64,000 bases of DNA from Polyodon spathula (GCF_017654505.1 NC_054534.1:43771726-43835725), one strand, 5' to 3'; numbered from the stretch's first letter, positions 36,555 to 49,240 are shown. Numbers and translations are program-made. Notes: a model not told the origin generated them from the sequence alone.

Positions 36555-37193
36555 GCACCGGTATGGCTGTGTTAATAAAAATGACATTTAAAGCTGTTTT
36601 TTTTTTTTTTTTTTTTTTTATGATTTTATGCACCACTAGTTTTTGTTGCTAGTGAATACAAACGTTTTATTCCATGAGTAATGCGTTTTGCTTAGAATTC
36701 TATGTGTCATCTGGTAGCCTTCATGCTTCAATATCCCAGTAGAAATAGTACATTTTGAGGCCTTTACAATATTAACATTGAGTTCTTATGTATTGTCTCT
36801 GTATTTTTTTTTCTAAATGTGTTGTGTGCTGTCTGTAAAGTAATTTAGTCTAAATAGACTAAATAATAATGTGACCCCACTTCTCCACTGAGTACTTCGT
36901 CTAGACACCTCACGGTACCAAATGAGAGATATGGGACCTGGGTTCTTTTGGCTGTCATTTAATCTTATATATTAAAAGATAGTGGTGTTTAAGGACTGTA
37001 CGCAATTGCAATGGAATTTATTGTGACTCCAATCATCATAACACTATAATGTTGTGAATGCTGATTAAATTAAAAAAAAAAAAAAAAAGTGAACCGCTGT
37101 AGTTTGTGTAATAAAAATAGATATAGCACAGTGCCTCCACCTGACAAGCACCAGCTGCACCCTGTGAAATAGCTCACTAGGAATTACATATGT

Positions 37194-37557
37194 TAAGGGC
37201 TAAACCTGGTGGTCTGGCGAGTCTAGTTTCACCAAGGGCTTCTGGGCAGATCCCGAAGTTACCATTTTTTTCGACACTCTCCGCATCCAAACGGGTGAAT
37301 CTTGATTGGCTCAGAACTTGAAAAGATGACTGAGCGAAATCCATTTTTTCAACAGTTTTCACTGAATTTCGGGGCTAGCCCAACAAGTCTAGTTTCGTCC
37401 AATGCTTCAAAATCAAGGCTGGGTGAATCTGGTTCGCCCATGCCAATAATTTAGACGCAGATGAATGCAGAAAAAACTTTAGGATTTGCCCAGAAGCCCT
37501 TAGCGAAACTAGATTGACTTGGGCAAAATCACCTGACAACCAGGTTTTTCCTTTAAC
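37194..37557. mobile_element. MITE with about 55-bp TIRs
   Basis: Left AACCTGGTGGTCTGGCGAGT, TCTAGTTTCACCAAGGGCTT and CTGGGCAGATCC pair with the right arm GGATTTGCCCAGAAGCCCTT, AGCGAAACTAGATTGACTTG and CCTGACAACCAGGTT. TTA-containing flanks (tgTTAaggg / ctTTAactt) would suit a Harbinger target, unproven. Confidence 0.75.
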
Positions 37558-37745
37558 TTATACATACAGTATAGTATGAAGTTTTAATTATTCCTACCCA
37601 CTACCCTTCCCTTTATACTTAAACGAATGCTCAGAAAATAACATCAGTTGCAATACAAACAATTGTATGCATCAGGATTCCCACAAGATTAACTCCCTAT
37701 CTAACTAACTAAACTAATATTCATTTCCAAGCGATGAGCTTTTGT

Positions 37746-39471
37746 TTAGTACTCACAGATTACTTTCGGCTCGCAGCAGTTGAGCAGCCACCGCAGGGAT
37801 GCATGGTCCATGCACAGATGGAATTTCCGCTGTAGAAGTAGTGGTGGAAGTGGTGCACGGCCCGTACTACAGCCAACAGTTCCCAGCGAGACACACAATA
37901 GTTCCACAGTTTTACTAAGAGCTTGGCTTGCCATTCAGGCCCTCCTGGGCCAGTACCGCCCTGATCCCCATGTTACTTGCATCTATGTCCAGGATGAATA
38001 GTTTTTGGGGATCAGGGAATGCCAAGACCAGGGCCTTCACAAGGTCCTCCCGCAGTTCCCCAAAGGCAGCTGTGCAGTCAATGTCTCAGGCAAACCGGCC
38101 CCCTTTTTTGGTCAGATGGTGCAGAAAGCTATGCACCTGCATCGCAGACCTGGGGACCAGCTAGTCCTTTACTGCAACCACTTTAGCAGGGTTCCCAGGT
38201 CAAGTTTCCCCTCCCCGGATGCACTCAAACACAGTCCACAAGTTCTGCAGGGCCTCTGGGAAGGTAGCGGCGTGCACCAATAGGTTAGGATACACGACAC
38301 AGTCCAAAGAGCATTACTGCAAACTGCCACAGACCTTGGCCAATGGACAATGTGATCTTCGCCTGTGCCCCAGGGGGCAGCTCGACCTACCAGTCTTTGC
38401 TGCACAGGTCGAGGGAGCTGAACCAGTGAAAGCCTGTGATGCCGTCCAGGGCATCGTCGATTCTCGGGAGGGGATACAAGTCCTTGTGGGTCACTGTTCA
38501 GCTTACTATAATCCATGCAGAACCGCAGTGACCAGTCTTTCTTATTTACCGTCAGTGACCTGTCTTTTTTATTTACCATCATCTGCTTCTAGGAAGGGCT
38601 AGGTCTGTGTCTGGCGAGCCCTCCTCTTTCGGGGATGCCGCATGGTGATCTCCGTGTGGCGTTTCCCCCCTTCCTTCTCCCGATCCAGGGTCAGGCACAG
38701 TTGGTTCCAGCCAACAAGCAGGGTTCCCCCGGCCAAGTTGATGGTGGCTCCCACTCTGGCCAAGGATGCAGCAATCTTGTATCTCCGCCAGCCAGAACTC
38801 GTGCTGGGTCTTGCATTCCCTGAGTTGGACCGCTAGGCACTATTTCCCCAGCATGGAAGCAACCCAGCCGGTAACAATGCGGAGTTGGGCTTTGGTTGGC
38901 ATCCAGCCTCCCAGCTGTCCGTCACATTCTTTTTTGGAGGACCCCAGGCCGCATGAATGTCAGAATGAAAATCATGGAGCTAGTATTGACCAGGGCTTTG
39001 CACTGGACTCCATTGAGGAGACAGGGTGAGTACAGGCTGTTACCTTGGCCAACACAGCCCACCATCGCCACTGCATCGGTCTTAGTCTCCAAGAGTGAGG
39101 GAAGGAAGTTGGCAGTCCCCCGCCTATGCTGCTCCGCTTTCATTTCCCGCCGGCTGTGAATGGTCTGTTTCCAATGGTACTGGGCGGCGGCGGCATTGTG
39201 CTTGCAGGTGACCATGGCTTCCTCGGTTCCAGCAGTGTCTTGCAGGTATAGTCTACCTGACAACAGCGGCATCCTCGTCTCCGTCGCTGTACTTCTCTTC
39301 TCTGGCCATGCAGATTTTGGGGTCCAGTCTTGCTTGCCCTCCTCGAGCATGGCCTCAACCCTTTCAGTGTGGGACAAAGCCTGTTCTAGGCTTGGAGAGT
39401 TTGGAGCGGCAAGCCTGACCTGCTGTCTCAAGGTGACATTCATACAACAACCAAACAACAAAGGAAGGGTT
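37746..39471 (-). pseudogene. Ty3/gypsy relic B: gag end, protease, RT and RNase H remnants
   Basis: On the minus strand, in order: LRQQVRLAAPNSPSLEQALS with HTERVEAMLEEG (gag C-terminus, 39440-39340); LLNGVQCKALVNTSSMI (protease active site, family DTGS, here NTSS; about 39000); VNKKDWSLRFCMDYSKLN (RT, about 38540); and CMDHASLRWLLNCCEPK (RNase H, about 37790). The order is normal for gypsy, but lengths are compressed, the protease Asp is lost and frames change repeatedly. Confidence 0.85.
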
Positions 39472-39849
39472 CAGCAATTACAGGGTATATCAAGTAAATA
39501 ATAGAGGCACTTACAATAATCAATACAAAATATAACAAGACAATTTTCACCTTACAATATCCCCACTCCCAGGTCTTCTGCTGCCAACTGGCATGTTAAT
39601 GGGAGGCTGGCCCCATTACATTACTATATTTACGTATTTTCCAGGGCATTGATTTGGAACAGAGATTAAACATAGTTTAACCCTAGAACCACCATGACAG
39701 TCATTATGACGGTTTGAGGTTTTCAAATTTAAATTACGCTGCATGTCTAAAAGTTATGCACTTGTCCGTTCATGACTTTTCCAAAATACATATATTAAAT
39801 ACCCCTGCAGCATTTGAAAGGCAGGATTACGAAAATAAGGAAGTTATAA

Positions 39850-40094
39850 TCCCACCCACCTAGAACCACCTAGACCTGTCAGTCATCAATTCCTTCATTT
39901 TGTACAAAGAATGCACTGGGGAAAATATCAGTCCTATTAGGAGAGAGTTCATCTTGAAGCTAGCCACAGCGCTTTGGCAGAAACACTTCTATCAGAAAAC
40001 TGCAAAGCAGCAGGCCACAGCAGCTCAACATTCTGTGCAGCCCTCAGTGACACACGCAAGAGAAAACATGTTACTTTTGTTATCAATTAAAAAT
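39850..40094 (+). pseudogene. piggyBac transposase C-terminal fragment
   Basis: The frame reads VINSFILYKECTGENISPIR then REFILKLATALWQKHF. piggyBac (PGBD-type) transposases have LYKExTGExISRRxFxxxLAxEL at the end of the catalytic domain. The frame is cut by the nested LTR at 40100 and no cysteine-rich C-terminal finger was found after it. Confidence 0.7.
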
Positions 40095-40099
40095 GACTC

Positions 40100-40741
40100 T
40101 GTGGCAAGAAATGGCGTTGCGGTGACCCAGACCAGAAGCAAGCACAACAAAAACAAAAGGTACAGAGCAGTAGCGCGTGTGCCGTTTTATTTAAAGCAAA
40201 CAAAAAATAAATAAAATATTTAAACAAAAATAAACACTTGCTCGCAGAGCAGAAATAAAACAATTAAACAAAATAAATCTCGAACACAAATAATGAATTA
40301 AGGTCTGGCTGGGCAGTAGCTTATATTCTTTTAAATTTAGTTTCTCCTCTCTCTCACTTCTCGCTCGCTCTCGTTCCTCCTCTGAGCACCCACCCCGAAT
40401 GCACAGAGCTGCAGGTATTTATACAAGTGACTATCTCCCGATTAGCAACAAATTAGTCACTTAACTAATTCAGGAGATGGCCACCTTCTGCACGAGTTTT
40501 ATAATGTGGATGGGGCTTCCCATCCACGTTGGAAAACAATAACAAAACTAAAAGCACAGCTACGCTGTCATACAAAATAATAAACAAACAAACCACACGG
40601 TGGATCAACGTCATCTATAAACACAAATATAAAACAATAAACAAATACAAAATAACAACACAGGGGCGGAGGGGGAGACCCCTTCTAAAAATAAACAAAC
40701 AATATCAATAAACAGCAGGGCTTTCCTACCGCCCTTCTACA
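40100..40741 (-). repeat. 3' LTR (642 bp)
   Basis: On the plus strand it runs TGTGGCAAGAAATGG to CCTTCTACA. It shares most of its sequence with the other LTR, differing by substitutions and small indels (for example an extra TCGCAGAGCAG run here), so the insertion is not very old. Confidence 0.92.
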
Positions 40742-40948
40742 TATCCCCCTTCTTGTGCGAAGCACACATGGCCCAAACGGCCACCTCCCCCCTCAGTCTC
40801 AATGTCCCAGAAGACGGGTCTGGAGTAATCCATGGGGGAGGCCATGGTGGGAGGTCCTCCTCCCCCCATGTCTTCCTGGCTGGTAGCCTCCTCTTCCGGA
40901 GCTTAAGCCACTGTTCCTCCTGCCGCAAAAGTCCCTCCCCCCACTTCT

Positions 40949-42175
40949 TCATGGCCAGCAGCTCCGCTTTGTGGGGCTCGGACCACCGTACATCCTGCCG
41001 CGAAAGTGTGGCTGGGGGAGCTGGTCTCCTGACCTCCCCCCCTTCTTTGTAGCCGGCCGCCCCCTTTTCTGAGGTGCCGGCCCCGGTACTTCCTGCGGTC
41101 CTGCAGGACTAGTACGGGCTCCAGGCGGCGCAAGCCAGACAGTGGCCCCAAGCGAAGCAGAGGAGAGACAAGCAACCCCAGGCGAAGCAGAGGAGAGACA
41201 GGCAACCCCAGACAAAGCGGGACCCTCGGCGACCCCAGGCGAAGCAGAGGAGAGACAAGCAGCCCTAAGTGAAGCAGGACCCTCGGCGACCCTAGGGGAT
41301 AAAAGAGAGAGAGAGGCAGCCCCAGGCGATGCAGAGCAACAGGCAGCCCCAGGCGGTGCAGATGTGGCATCCCTGGGCGGTGCGAGGCAGGCATCCCTGG
41401 GCGGTGCAAGGCAGGGCACCAGCGCCGCTCCTGGTGGTGGTGGAGCCAGAGGCAGCTCCGCTTCTGGTGGTGGTGGAGCCAGAAGCTGCTCTGCTGCTGG
41501 TGGTGGTGGAGCCAGAGGCAGCTTCTGTTCCTCTCCTCTTGATGGTGAAGGTGGCAGGGGCTCCTCCCCTTCTGGTGGCGAAGGTGGCAGGGGCTCCTCC
41601 CCTTCTGGCGGCATCGGGGGGACCAGCAGGCATGCTCCCTCTTCTGGCTGAAAGGGAACCAGAAGGCTCTCTCCCTCTGCTGGTGGCAGTGGTGGATCCA
41701 TAGGCAGCAGGCATTCTTCTGATGGGAGGGGGCAGTTAGCTGGGAAATGGCCCCACTCCCCACAGATGCAGCAACCATACTGTACACCCATGCTGAGGGG
41801 GAGGGCTTCCCAGCCATCCTCCTCCTGTGGCTGTGGTGGGACCAGTAGGCCCTCTTCCTCTGCTGGGGCAGGTTTGGGCTGTGGCTGTTCGGATCCTCCC
41901 ACTTGGGCGTGGTCTCTCGCGCAGAACCACTCTGCCGCATCCCCAACCAGGCCCTGGTTCCAGGCCTCCTCATATTGGGGATCGCCATAAGGGCAGTCCT
42001 CCCGAATGTGCCCAAACTCACCACAGGGTCCGCACATGGGGGCCCCTTCAGCCCTCCATTCTTCCTGCTCAGGTGCCCAGTCCAGAGGTCCAATCCGAGT
42101 TGGAACCCGGGTCCCCCACCCCTTCTGCTGCAGTTGCGTCTTCTGTTGCTTCTTGCAGCTCCTCTTTCCGCCCAT
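40949..42175 (-). CDS. Zinc-knuckle, proline/alanine-rich Gag-like protein of the LTR element
   Basis: A 408-codon frame starting MGGKRSCKKQQK directly after the 5' LTR and primer site. Residues about 50-63 are CGPCGEFGHIREDC and about 134-147 are CCICGEWGHFPANC, two C-x2-C-x4-H-x4-C knuckles of the nucleocapsid type. Acidic and proline-rich blocks follow (repeats of PPAEGE..LLVP, PPSPPEGEEPLPP, LAPPPP), then alanine/serine repeats (SASPGVACLSSASPG) to the C-terminus, about 260 residues of low complexity. A typical gypsy gag has its capsid before the knuckles; here there is almost nothing before the first one, so only the nucleic-acid-binding part seems retained. No pol follows. A 396-codon overlapping frame (42093-40903) is probably a shadow. 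Confidence 0.7.
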   Translation of the reverse strand: MGGKRSCKKQQKTQLQQKGWGTRVPTRIGPLDWAPEQEEWRAEGAPMCGPCGEFGHIREDCPYGDPQYEEAWNQGLVGDAAEWFCARDHAQVGGSEQPQPKPAPAEEEGLLVPPQPQEEDGWEALPLSMGVQYGCCICGEWGHFPANCPLPSEECLLPMDPPLPPAEGESLLVPFQPEEGACLLVPPMPPEGEEPLPPSPPEGEEPLPPSPSRGEEQKLPLAPPPPAAEQLLAPPPPEAELPLAPPPPGAALVPCLAPPRDACLAPPRDATSAPPGAACCSASPGAASLSLLSPRVAEGPASLRAACLSSASPGVAEGPALSGVACLSSASPGVACLSSASLGATVWLAPPGARTSPAGPQEVPGPAPQKRGRPATKKGGRSGDQLPQPHFRGRMYGGPSPTKRSCWP

Positions 42176-42292
42176 CCTTTCTTCCTCTTCAGTCCAAAAA
42201 AAATAATAATAATTACAACGATTAATTAAAAAAAAAAAAATACGTCAGTACCCCTCTGCAGTACCTCTTCTGATCCCACTCTGGACACCACG

Positions 42293-42912
42293 TGTGGCAG
42301 GAAATGGCGTTGCGGTGACCCAGACCAGAAGCAAGCAATACAAAAACAAAAGGTACAGTGCAGTGGCACTTGCGCCGTTTTATTTAAAGCAAACAAAAAA
42401 GAAATAAAATATTTGAACAAAAATAAACACTTACACAAATAAAACAATTAAACAAAATAAATCTCGAACACAAATGATGAATTAAGGTTTGACTGGGCAG
42501 CAGCCTTCACGGATCCTTATATTCTTTTAAATTTTGTTGCTCTTGCTCCTCCTGTGAACACCCACCCCGAGTGCAGAGAGCTGCAGGTATTTATACAGGT
42601 GACTATCTCCCGATTAGCAAAAAATTTGTCACTTAACTAATTCGGGAGATGGCCACCTTCTGCACGAGTTTTACAATGTGGATGGGGCTTCCCATCCACG
42701 CTGCAAATGAATAACAAAACTAAAAGCACAGCTATGCTGTCATACAATAAATAAACAAACAACACAGTGGTTCGCCGTCATCTATAAACACAAATATAAA
42801 ACAATAAACAAATACAAAATAACAACAACACAGGGGCGGAGGGGGAGACCCCATTCTAAAAATAAACAAACAATACGAATAAACAGCAGGGCTTTCCTAC
42901 CGCCATGCTACA
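42293..42912 (-). repeat. 5' LTR (620 bp)
   Basis: On the plus strand it runs TGTGGCAGGAAATGG to CCATGCTACA. In the minus orientation it contains a TATA-like CTGTATAAATACCTGCAG segment near 42600. Confidence 0.92.
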
Positions 42913-43567
42913 GACTTGTTTTCAGTTTTGTATGTACATATACCTGTTTATACCTGTTTACAAACTAGTTTCTTTTGAAATGTTTATTTAATTATAGTTG
43001 TTAATGATTTGAAGTAATGTTTTATATGTGGCAAGTTAGAAAACGAACCCTTTTATGTTTAATTGTTCATTTAAATACGACATTTCGGCTGTGCAGATGT
43101 TTGATAGATATCCTTGAATTGTATCCGATAGTTTGCATTTAATTTTAATATTGATGTTGTTTAAAATGTAACTGTCTTAATGACTGCCGGTGGCAGTTTT
43201 AGGTGTTAGTATAACCGCGGAGGTTCTAGTATTAAGCGATAACATTTCGGGTCTTTTATTAGAGATTAGGGACCTCATATAGACCAATCAGGTTAAAGGA
43301 AATCTCTGCTCCATTTTCTATTAGGAAGCAATTGAAGCACTCTAATCTGCGATGAGTAATGAGTATTAGGCAGCATATTGTGAACCAAAGGACAATTGTA
43401 TGCTTACTGTACCAGTAAAAAAGTAAAAAAGGATACTTTTCAAAACTGTTTACAGCATTTATTTACTTATTTTTTGGCATTTTGTATAGGAAATTATTTC
43501 AAATAAATATGAAAAAATACATCAGAAAAAAACAACAACTTGTAAATACTATTTTTTTCTAATCTAG

Positions 43568-43708
43568 GAAGATGTTGACAAGGCTGTCAAAGCTGCTAAA
43601 GAAGCATTTCAGCTAGGGTCAGTTTGGCGCAGAATGGATGCTTCAGACAGAGGAAGGCTCTTGAACAAGCTGGCTGACTTGGTTGAGAGGGATCAACTGA
43701 TTTTAACT
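43568..43708 (+). CDS. aldh1a1: ALDH1A exon: N-terminal helices
   Basis: A 141-bp, phase 0-0 exon (aatctag|GAA to ACT|gtaagc) encodes 47 residues beginning [18 protein letters not shown] and containing [13 protein letters not shown] and [18 protein letters not shown] is nearly identical to ALDH1A1 (ALDH1A2 has ADIDKAVQAA), while SVWRRMDAS also resembles ALDH1A2. The reading frame is clean. Confidence 0.93.
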
Positions 43709-43790
43709 GTAAGCAAAGACTATTTAAGGACAACACTACTCCAAAATAAGCTACACAACTAGAAAATTTGAGAATGACTGGGATAAGTAG

Positions 43791-44130
43791 CAGGGTTCCA
43801 AAAAATGTAGCATGTTCTTGCTAACATCCTGTAACTTTAAAGTCTGTTTCAAAGCCCTTTTCAAAATATATGTTCTAGTGCACTGACAGTGTAAGGATTA
43901 TTGCCCACATTGTCAAACAGGTAACACAGCAATAACAATCCATGACGTGGTACAGAACAGAGAAGCCAGAGCACTTGGTAGTTTTTTTTTTGTTGTTTTT
44001 GTTTTTAAATAGCTCTTCCTGCAGTGACTTAGAGACCAGATCTCAAACCCCAGTGTACTAGCTTTGAAACAGACTTTAAAGTTGTAGCAACACAGGGGGA
44101 CATATAACACTATATTTTTTAGAACCCCGC
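43791..44130. mobile_element. MITE with about 65-bp TIRs in an ALDH1A intron
   Basis: Left CAGGGTTCCAAAAAATGTAG runs to AACTTTAAAGTCTGTTTCAA AGC; right GCTTTGAAACAGACTTTAAA runs to TTTTTTAGAACCCCGC. The arms are inverted repeats with mismatches in the middle. The CAGGGTTC end is hAT-like. Confidence 0.8.
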
Positions 44131-44388
44131 TCTTTAAGCATGGCGATGCTTAGTTTTATAATTATGTTTAACTTGTCTCTTGTAGTTACAACTCTGTACT
44201 GGATTTAAGGTTGTTAGTTGGAGAACATGTAATGTAACAGCTGTTTCTTGCAGAAGTGTAACTTACTACTTATTTCATCAGCACCACTGGAAATTGTCAG
44301 ATTGACAGGAGTAGGTGCAGCAACATGTATGGTACCATAACGTTAATGTGCTCATGGTAATATTGAAACTGTGTTTTTTTGTCCATAG

Positions 44389-44518
44389 ACTATGGAAACT
44401 ATTGACTCTGGAAAACTGTTCCTCATTGCATACTTTGTTGATTTAATGGCTGCAGTAAAAACATTGCGATACTATGGTGGCTGGTCTGACAAAATCCAAG
44501 GCCGGACAATCCCTGTAG
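44389..44518 (+). CDS. aldh1a1: ALDH1A exon: substrate tunnel and dimer contact region
   Basis: A 130-bp exon (gtccatag|ACT to GTAG|gtgagt), leaving in phase 1, encodes TMETIDSGKLFLIAYFVDLM and AAVKTLRYYGGWSDKIQGRT then IPV. GKL, KTLRY and IQGRTIP are ALDH1A1-like; ALDH1A2 has GKP, KTFRY and IHGMTIP. Confidence 0.93.
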
Positions 44519-44699
44519 GTGAGTATTATTAATGCCTTTTGTTTTGTTTGTTAAATGGCACAAAAACATCTTTATATTAGCATTTCATAAGTAACAAGCC
44601 CTTGTTTAATCATGAAAACAATTAAACGTATTTTTAGTTTTTACTCTGGCATATGTTATTCAGATAGTTTCAAGCACACTTTGATTTGTTTGTTTATAG

Positions 44700-44761
44700 A
44701 TGGAGAGTATTTTACATTCACAAGACATGAACCAGTTGGTGTATGTGGACAAATCATACCA
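44700..44761 (+). CDS. aldh1a1: ALDH1A exon: FTFTRHEPVGVCGQIIP
   Basis: A short 62-bp exon (tgtttatag|AT to CCA|gtaagt) completes a split Asp codon and encodes DGEYFTFTRHEPVGVCGQII then P. Its length, phases and text fit the corresponding ALDH1A family exon. Confidence 0.93.
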
Positions 44762-45430
44762 GTAAGTAACAAGTTAATTGAGTTAAGATATTCTTATATT
44801 CCTTGATGATTCATTGTTAATTATGCCCCCTTCACTATCCTCAAAGCAATAAAAAGGTACTAGATGGTGAAAGGAAATGTGACAAAGAGAATAGATAAAT
44901 ATGCCAAAAAAATAAAAGGGTCTACTCAACTGATCTAAATGATAGCTAATTACAACCATTGTTTAAAAGATTAAAATAAGGGAAATTATTTATTGTATAT
45001 TCTATCATTAAACGTAAAATGGTAGGTTTGGTCCTAATTTAATATTTAAATGTTGGCAGCAATTACAAATCAAGACTTTTTGTTATTGTTTTTGGGCAGT
45101 ATGAATAAAGGCCATTCGATCATGGAGTTTGGGGATGAAATGTCAATACTGTTATTTAGTTTTTAAATTGCCTGCGATGTATAAACCTGTCTTGTTTCGG
45201 TAGCAGACACCTTTATTAGCATATATTATGTATAAACTTTTATACATACTGCCCTAGGGTCGAATATGTGATATATATATACCTCAATTTTAGGTATCCA
45301 GAAATTTACTGCATCCAAGCAATAAAAAAAATGTATACGGTGTTTATTTCTCAGACTTTGCAGAGTCAATGGTGTGTTACACAAGGCTGTAAAATGAGTC
45401 TCACGTGAAAAGTTTGTGCTTTTATTGCAG

Positions 45431-45559
45431 TGGAACTTCCCATTGTTGATGTTTATCTGGAAAATTGCTCCTGCCCTCTGTTGTGGTAATACAGTGGTTA
45501 TCAAACCTGCTGAGCAAACTCCACTCACTGCACTCCACATGGCAGCTTTAGTGAAAGAG
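45431..45559 (+). CDS. aldh1a1: ALDH1A exon: cofactor-binding core
   Basis: A 129-bp, phase 0-0 exon (attgcag|TGG to GAG|gtaagg) encodes [20 protein letters not shown] and [20 protein letters not shown] then VKE. The Asn after Trp is the oxyanion-hole Asn (human ALDH1A1 N170, here residue 183 from the 21460 Met). The Lys of IKPAEQTP contacts NAD ribose (human K193, here 206). Confidence 0.95.
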
Positions 45560-46178
45560 GTAAGGGGGAAGGATCAAGGTTCATTTATTGTCTGAAGAAT
45601 GTACCATAGCAATTATTAAGAGGCCAGCTTTCATTACCATAGCAGTACAGAGGTCCAGATTTTTTTTAAATAATTAAGATATGATACCATAAATGCATTG
45701 GTTTATAGTAGCAGATGACATTATGAAGTTTCTAAATGTTTAGTCTAAGCTGTATTTTTTACTGAAGTCATGTTTCAATGGTGCCTCAACGTATTCACAA
45801 GTATATAAAGTGTTAAATTGTATTGGCTTCTCCAACAAATACACAAAATACAACATAAAAAGTATATGTCTGACCAATCAAAAGCCCATTTGGTTTTGGT
45901 TAATGTTAATTAAGACTTTGCTTCCTCACAATCAGCCTTTTGAGAACCATTTTTGATGAAACAATGAGCATGGAAAATAATGATCCAATTAGAAACAACA
46001 AAATGCAAACAGTGCAGAATATGCATAAACAGAAACTAAACAAGTGAGAAACTAAACAAAAGAAACATTAGTAAAATATGGACGATATAATATGCTCCTT
46101 TTTGTAATTATTTAGTGGGGTGGGTAACATTTGTGACATTCTTATTTCTTCATTTGTGTATTACTAATTTTAATGCAG

Positions 46179-46292
46179 GCTGGTTTTCCTCCTGGGGTGG
46201 TCAATGTTGTTCCAGGCTATGGTTCCACAGCAGGGGCAGCGATTGCCAGTCACATGTACATAGACAAAGTGGCCTTCACTGGCTCAACTGAG
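46179..46292 (+). CDS. aldh1a1: ALDH1A exon: Rossmann-fold segment
   Basis: A 114-bp, phase 0-0 exon (aatgcag|GCT to GAG|gtatca) encodes [20 protein letters not shown], then [18 protein letters not shown]. The FTGSTE motif continues as VGK in the next exon. Most family members have GYGPTAGAA; here the Pro is Ser. Confidence 0.95.
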
Positions 46293-46840
46293 GTATCATA
46301 AATTCAGTCTTTCACTATGCATATTACAAGTTTACCAAACACTTTCATTGTACTTACTGTAAGAACTTAGTAAATATATGGTGACTAAATTCAGGACATA
46401 TTTAGATTTATTATAGTCTTCAAAATCAGACAACATATGCATTATTCCATCTGTCCTGGCCCATAAAATATAAGGCAATATGATTTAGAAATACAATAAA
46501 ACAAGAACAGTGAATTCAACACTGAGCCAGTAATATTGCCATTTAATTAATAATGCAAAGAATTACATAAGCACTGATTTTGAACAAATCTACCTTTGTC
46601 ATGAACAGAGCATAACAAGTTATTTTGAAACCCAGTGTTATTTAACGGCAAATGGTAGAGATTTCTGAACTGACAATGTAACAAAAAACATATACAAACC
46701 TACTTTATGCAGCATCTATACTAGTAAACTCAGATTTAAAAAAAACAGCAGTCATCAATTTTCTTTAGCTGAGTAAAATGCATATGGCAGACCTCAATGT
46801 GCAAGTTAGATCTTGACTAAATAGAATGCTTGTCTTATAG

Positions 46841-46943
46841 GTTGGCAAACTGATAAAAGAAGCTGCAGGAAAAAGCAACCTTAAAAGAGTGACACTGGAG
46901 CTGGGAGGCAAGAACCCCAATATTGTATTTGCTGATGCTGATT
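46841..46943 (+). CDS. aldh1a1: ALDH1A exon: catalytic glutamate
   Basis: A 103-bp exon (gtcttatag|GTT to GATT|gtaagt) encodes [20 protein letters not shown] and [14 protein letters not shown] and leaves in phase 1. LELGG contains the general-base Glu (human E269), residue 282 counted from the Met at 21460. A 10.6-kb intron follows. Confidence 0.95.
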
Positions 46944-47517
46944 GTAAGTTATTCACTCTGTCGTTGTTCCTTATCTTTGTTTGTTTTTAGTGCAATAAAA
47001 TGGACTGCCAAGGTTGCCTACCCCTGGTTTAGTGCATTCCTGGTCACTTTTTCTTAGCTAGGAGGAGAATAATGAGTTCATATAATAAACAAGTGGAATA
47101 ATTTATCACTCAAACAATCTGAAAACTTTGGCCCTTTTTAATTAACCTGCTCTGTTGGTCCAGTCTCAAACATTCACTCATACATTGTTAAGCTTTCTCA
47201 ATCTTTAGGACAAGGAGTAAAAAAAGGGAAAAATAAATATTCACTTTTAAAAGGTAATTGTGTTTTATTTTAAGCCAGTCCAGTAGTGCTCCTACATAAA
47301 GCAGTCTTTTGTACTTAAAAGGCAGAATTATCAAATAAGAATTTACTGAAATATAGGTAAAATTAGACTTGAATCTATAATGAGTCCTGTGGTCTGATAA
47401 TATTGGTGGTGAAGCAGGCTTCAGAACCGAATGTGTGACCCACACCTTGCACAGGAGCTACAATTAACACATGCTCATTTAAAATTGCAGCTGTGCTGTT
47501 TGTCATCATAACAATGT

Positions 47518-49240
<1,723 letters not shown>

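Larger units (their letters stand above)
40100..42912 (-). mobile_element. Non-autonomous LTR retrotransposon with zinc-knuckle ORF
   Basis: Two direct LTRs flank about 1.55 kb. Transcription runs on the minus strand: 5' LTR at 42912-42293; a primer-binding site at 42290-42273 (TGGTGTCCAGAGTGGGAT, close to the complement of a tRNA-Leu 3' end) 2 nt after the LTR; one long ORF; a polypurine run AAGAAGGGGGATA; 3' LTR 40741-40100. Flanking gactc / gactt suggests a 5-bp TSD with one mismatch. There is no protease, RT or integrase. Confidence 0.88.
39677..43235 (+). mobile_element. piggyBac element interrupted by a nested LTR retrotransposon
   Basis: TTAA at 39677-39680 and 43232-43235 flank inverted ends CCCTAGAACCACC (39681) and, in reverse, TACTAGAACCTCC (43231), identical at 10 of 13 positions. 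TTAA is the piggyBac target. Inside lies a transposase C-terminal fragment. Without the 2.8-kb LTR insertion the element is only about 0.7 kb, so it had an internal deletion before or after that insertion. Confidence 0.72.
35524..43567 (+). other. ALDH1A intron 3 (8.0 kb)
   Basis: The intron contains the MITE at 37194, gypsy relic B, and the piggyBac/LTR nest. The 35530-37190 part holds no gene; it has a poly-T run at 36597-36619 and a 30-bp hairpin at 36465-36554. Confidence 0.85.
43709..46840 (+). other. Short ALDH1A introns between 43709 and 46840
   Basis: Introns 43709-44388 (with the MITE), 44519-44699, 44762-45430, 45560-46178 and 46293-46840. No other feature was seen in them. Confidence 0.9.

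Noticed and set aside
41142..41714. 169- and 124-codon plus-strand frames and a 140-codon minus frame
   Set aside because: They are shadows of the GC-rich low-complexity tail of the LTR-element ORF on the minus strand.
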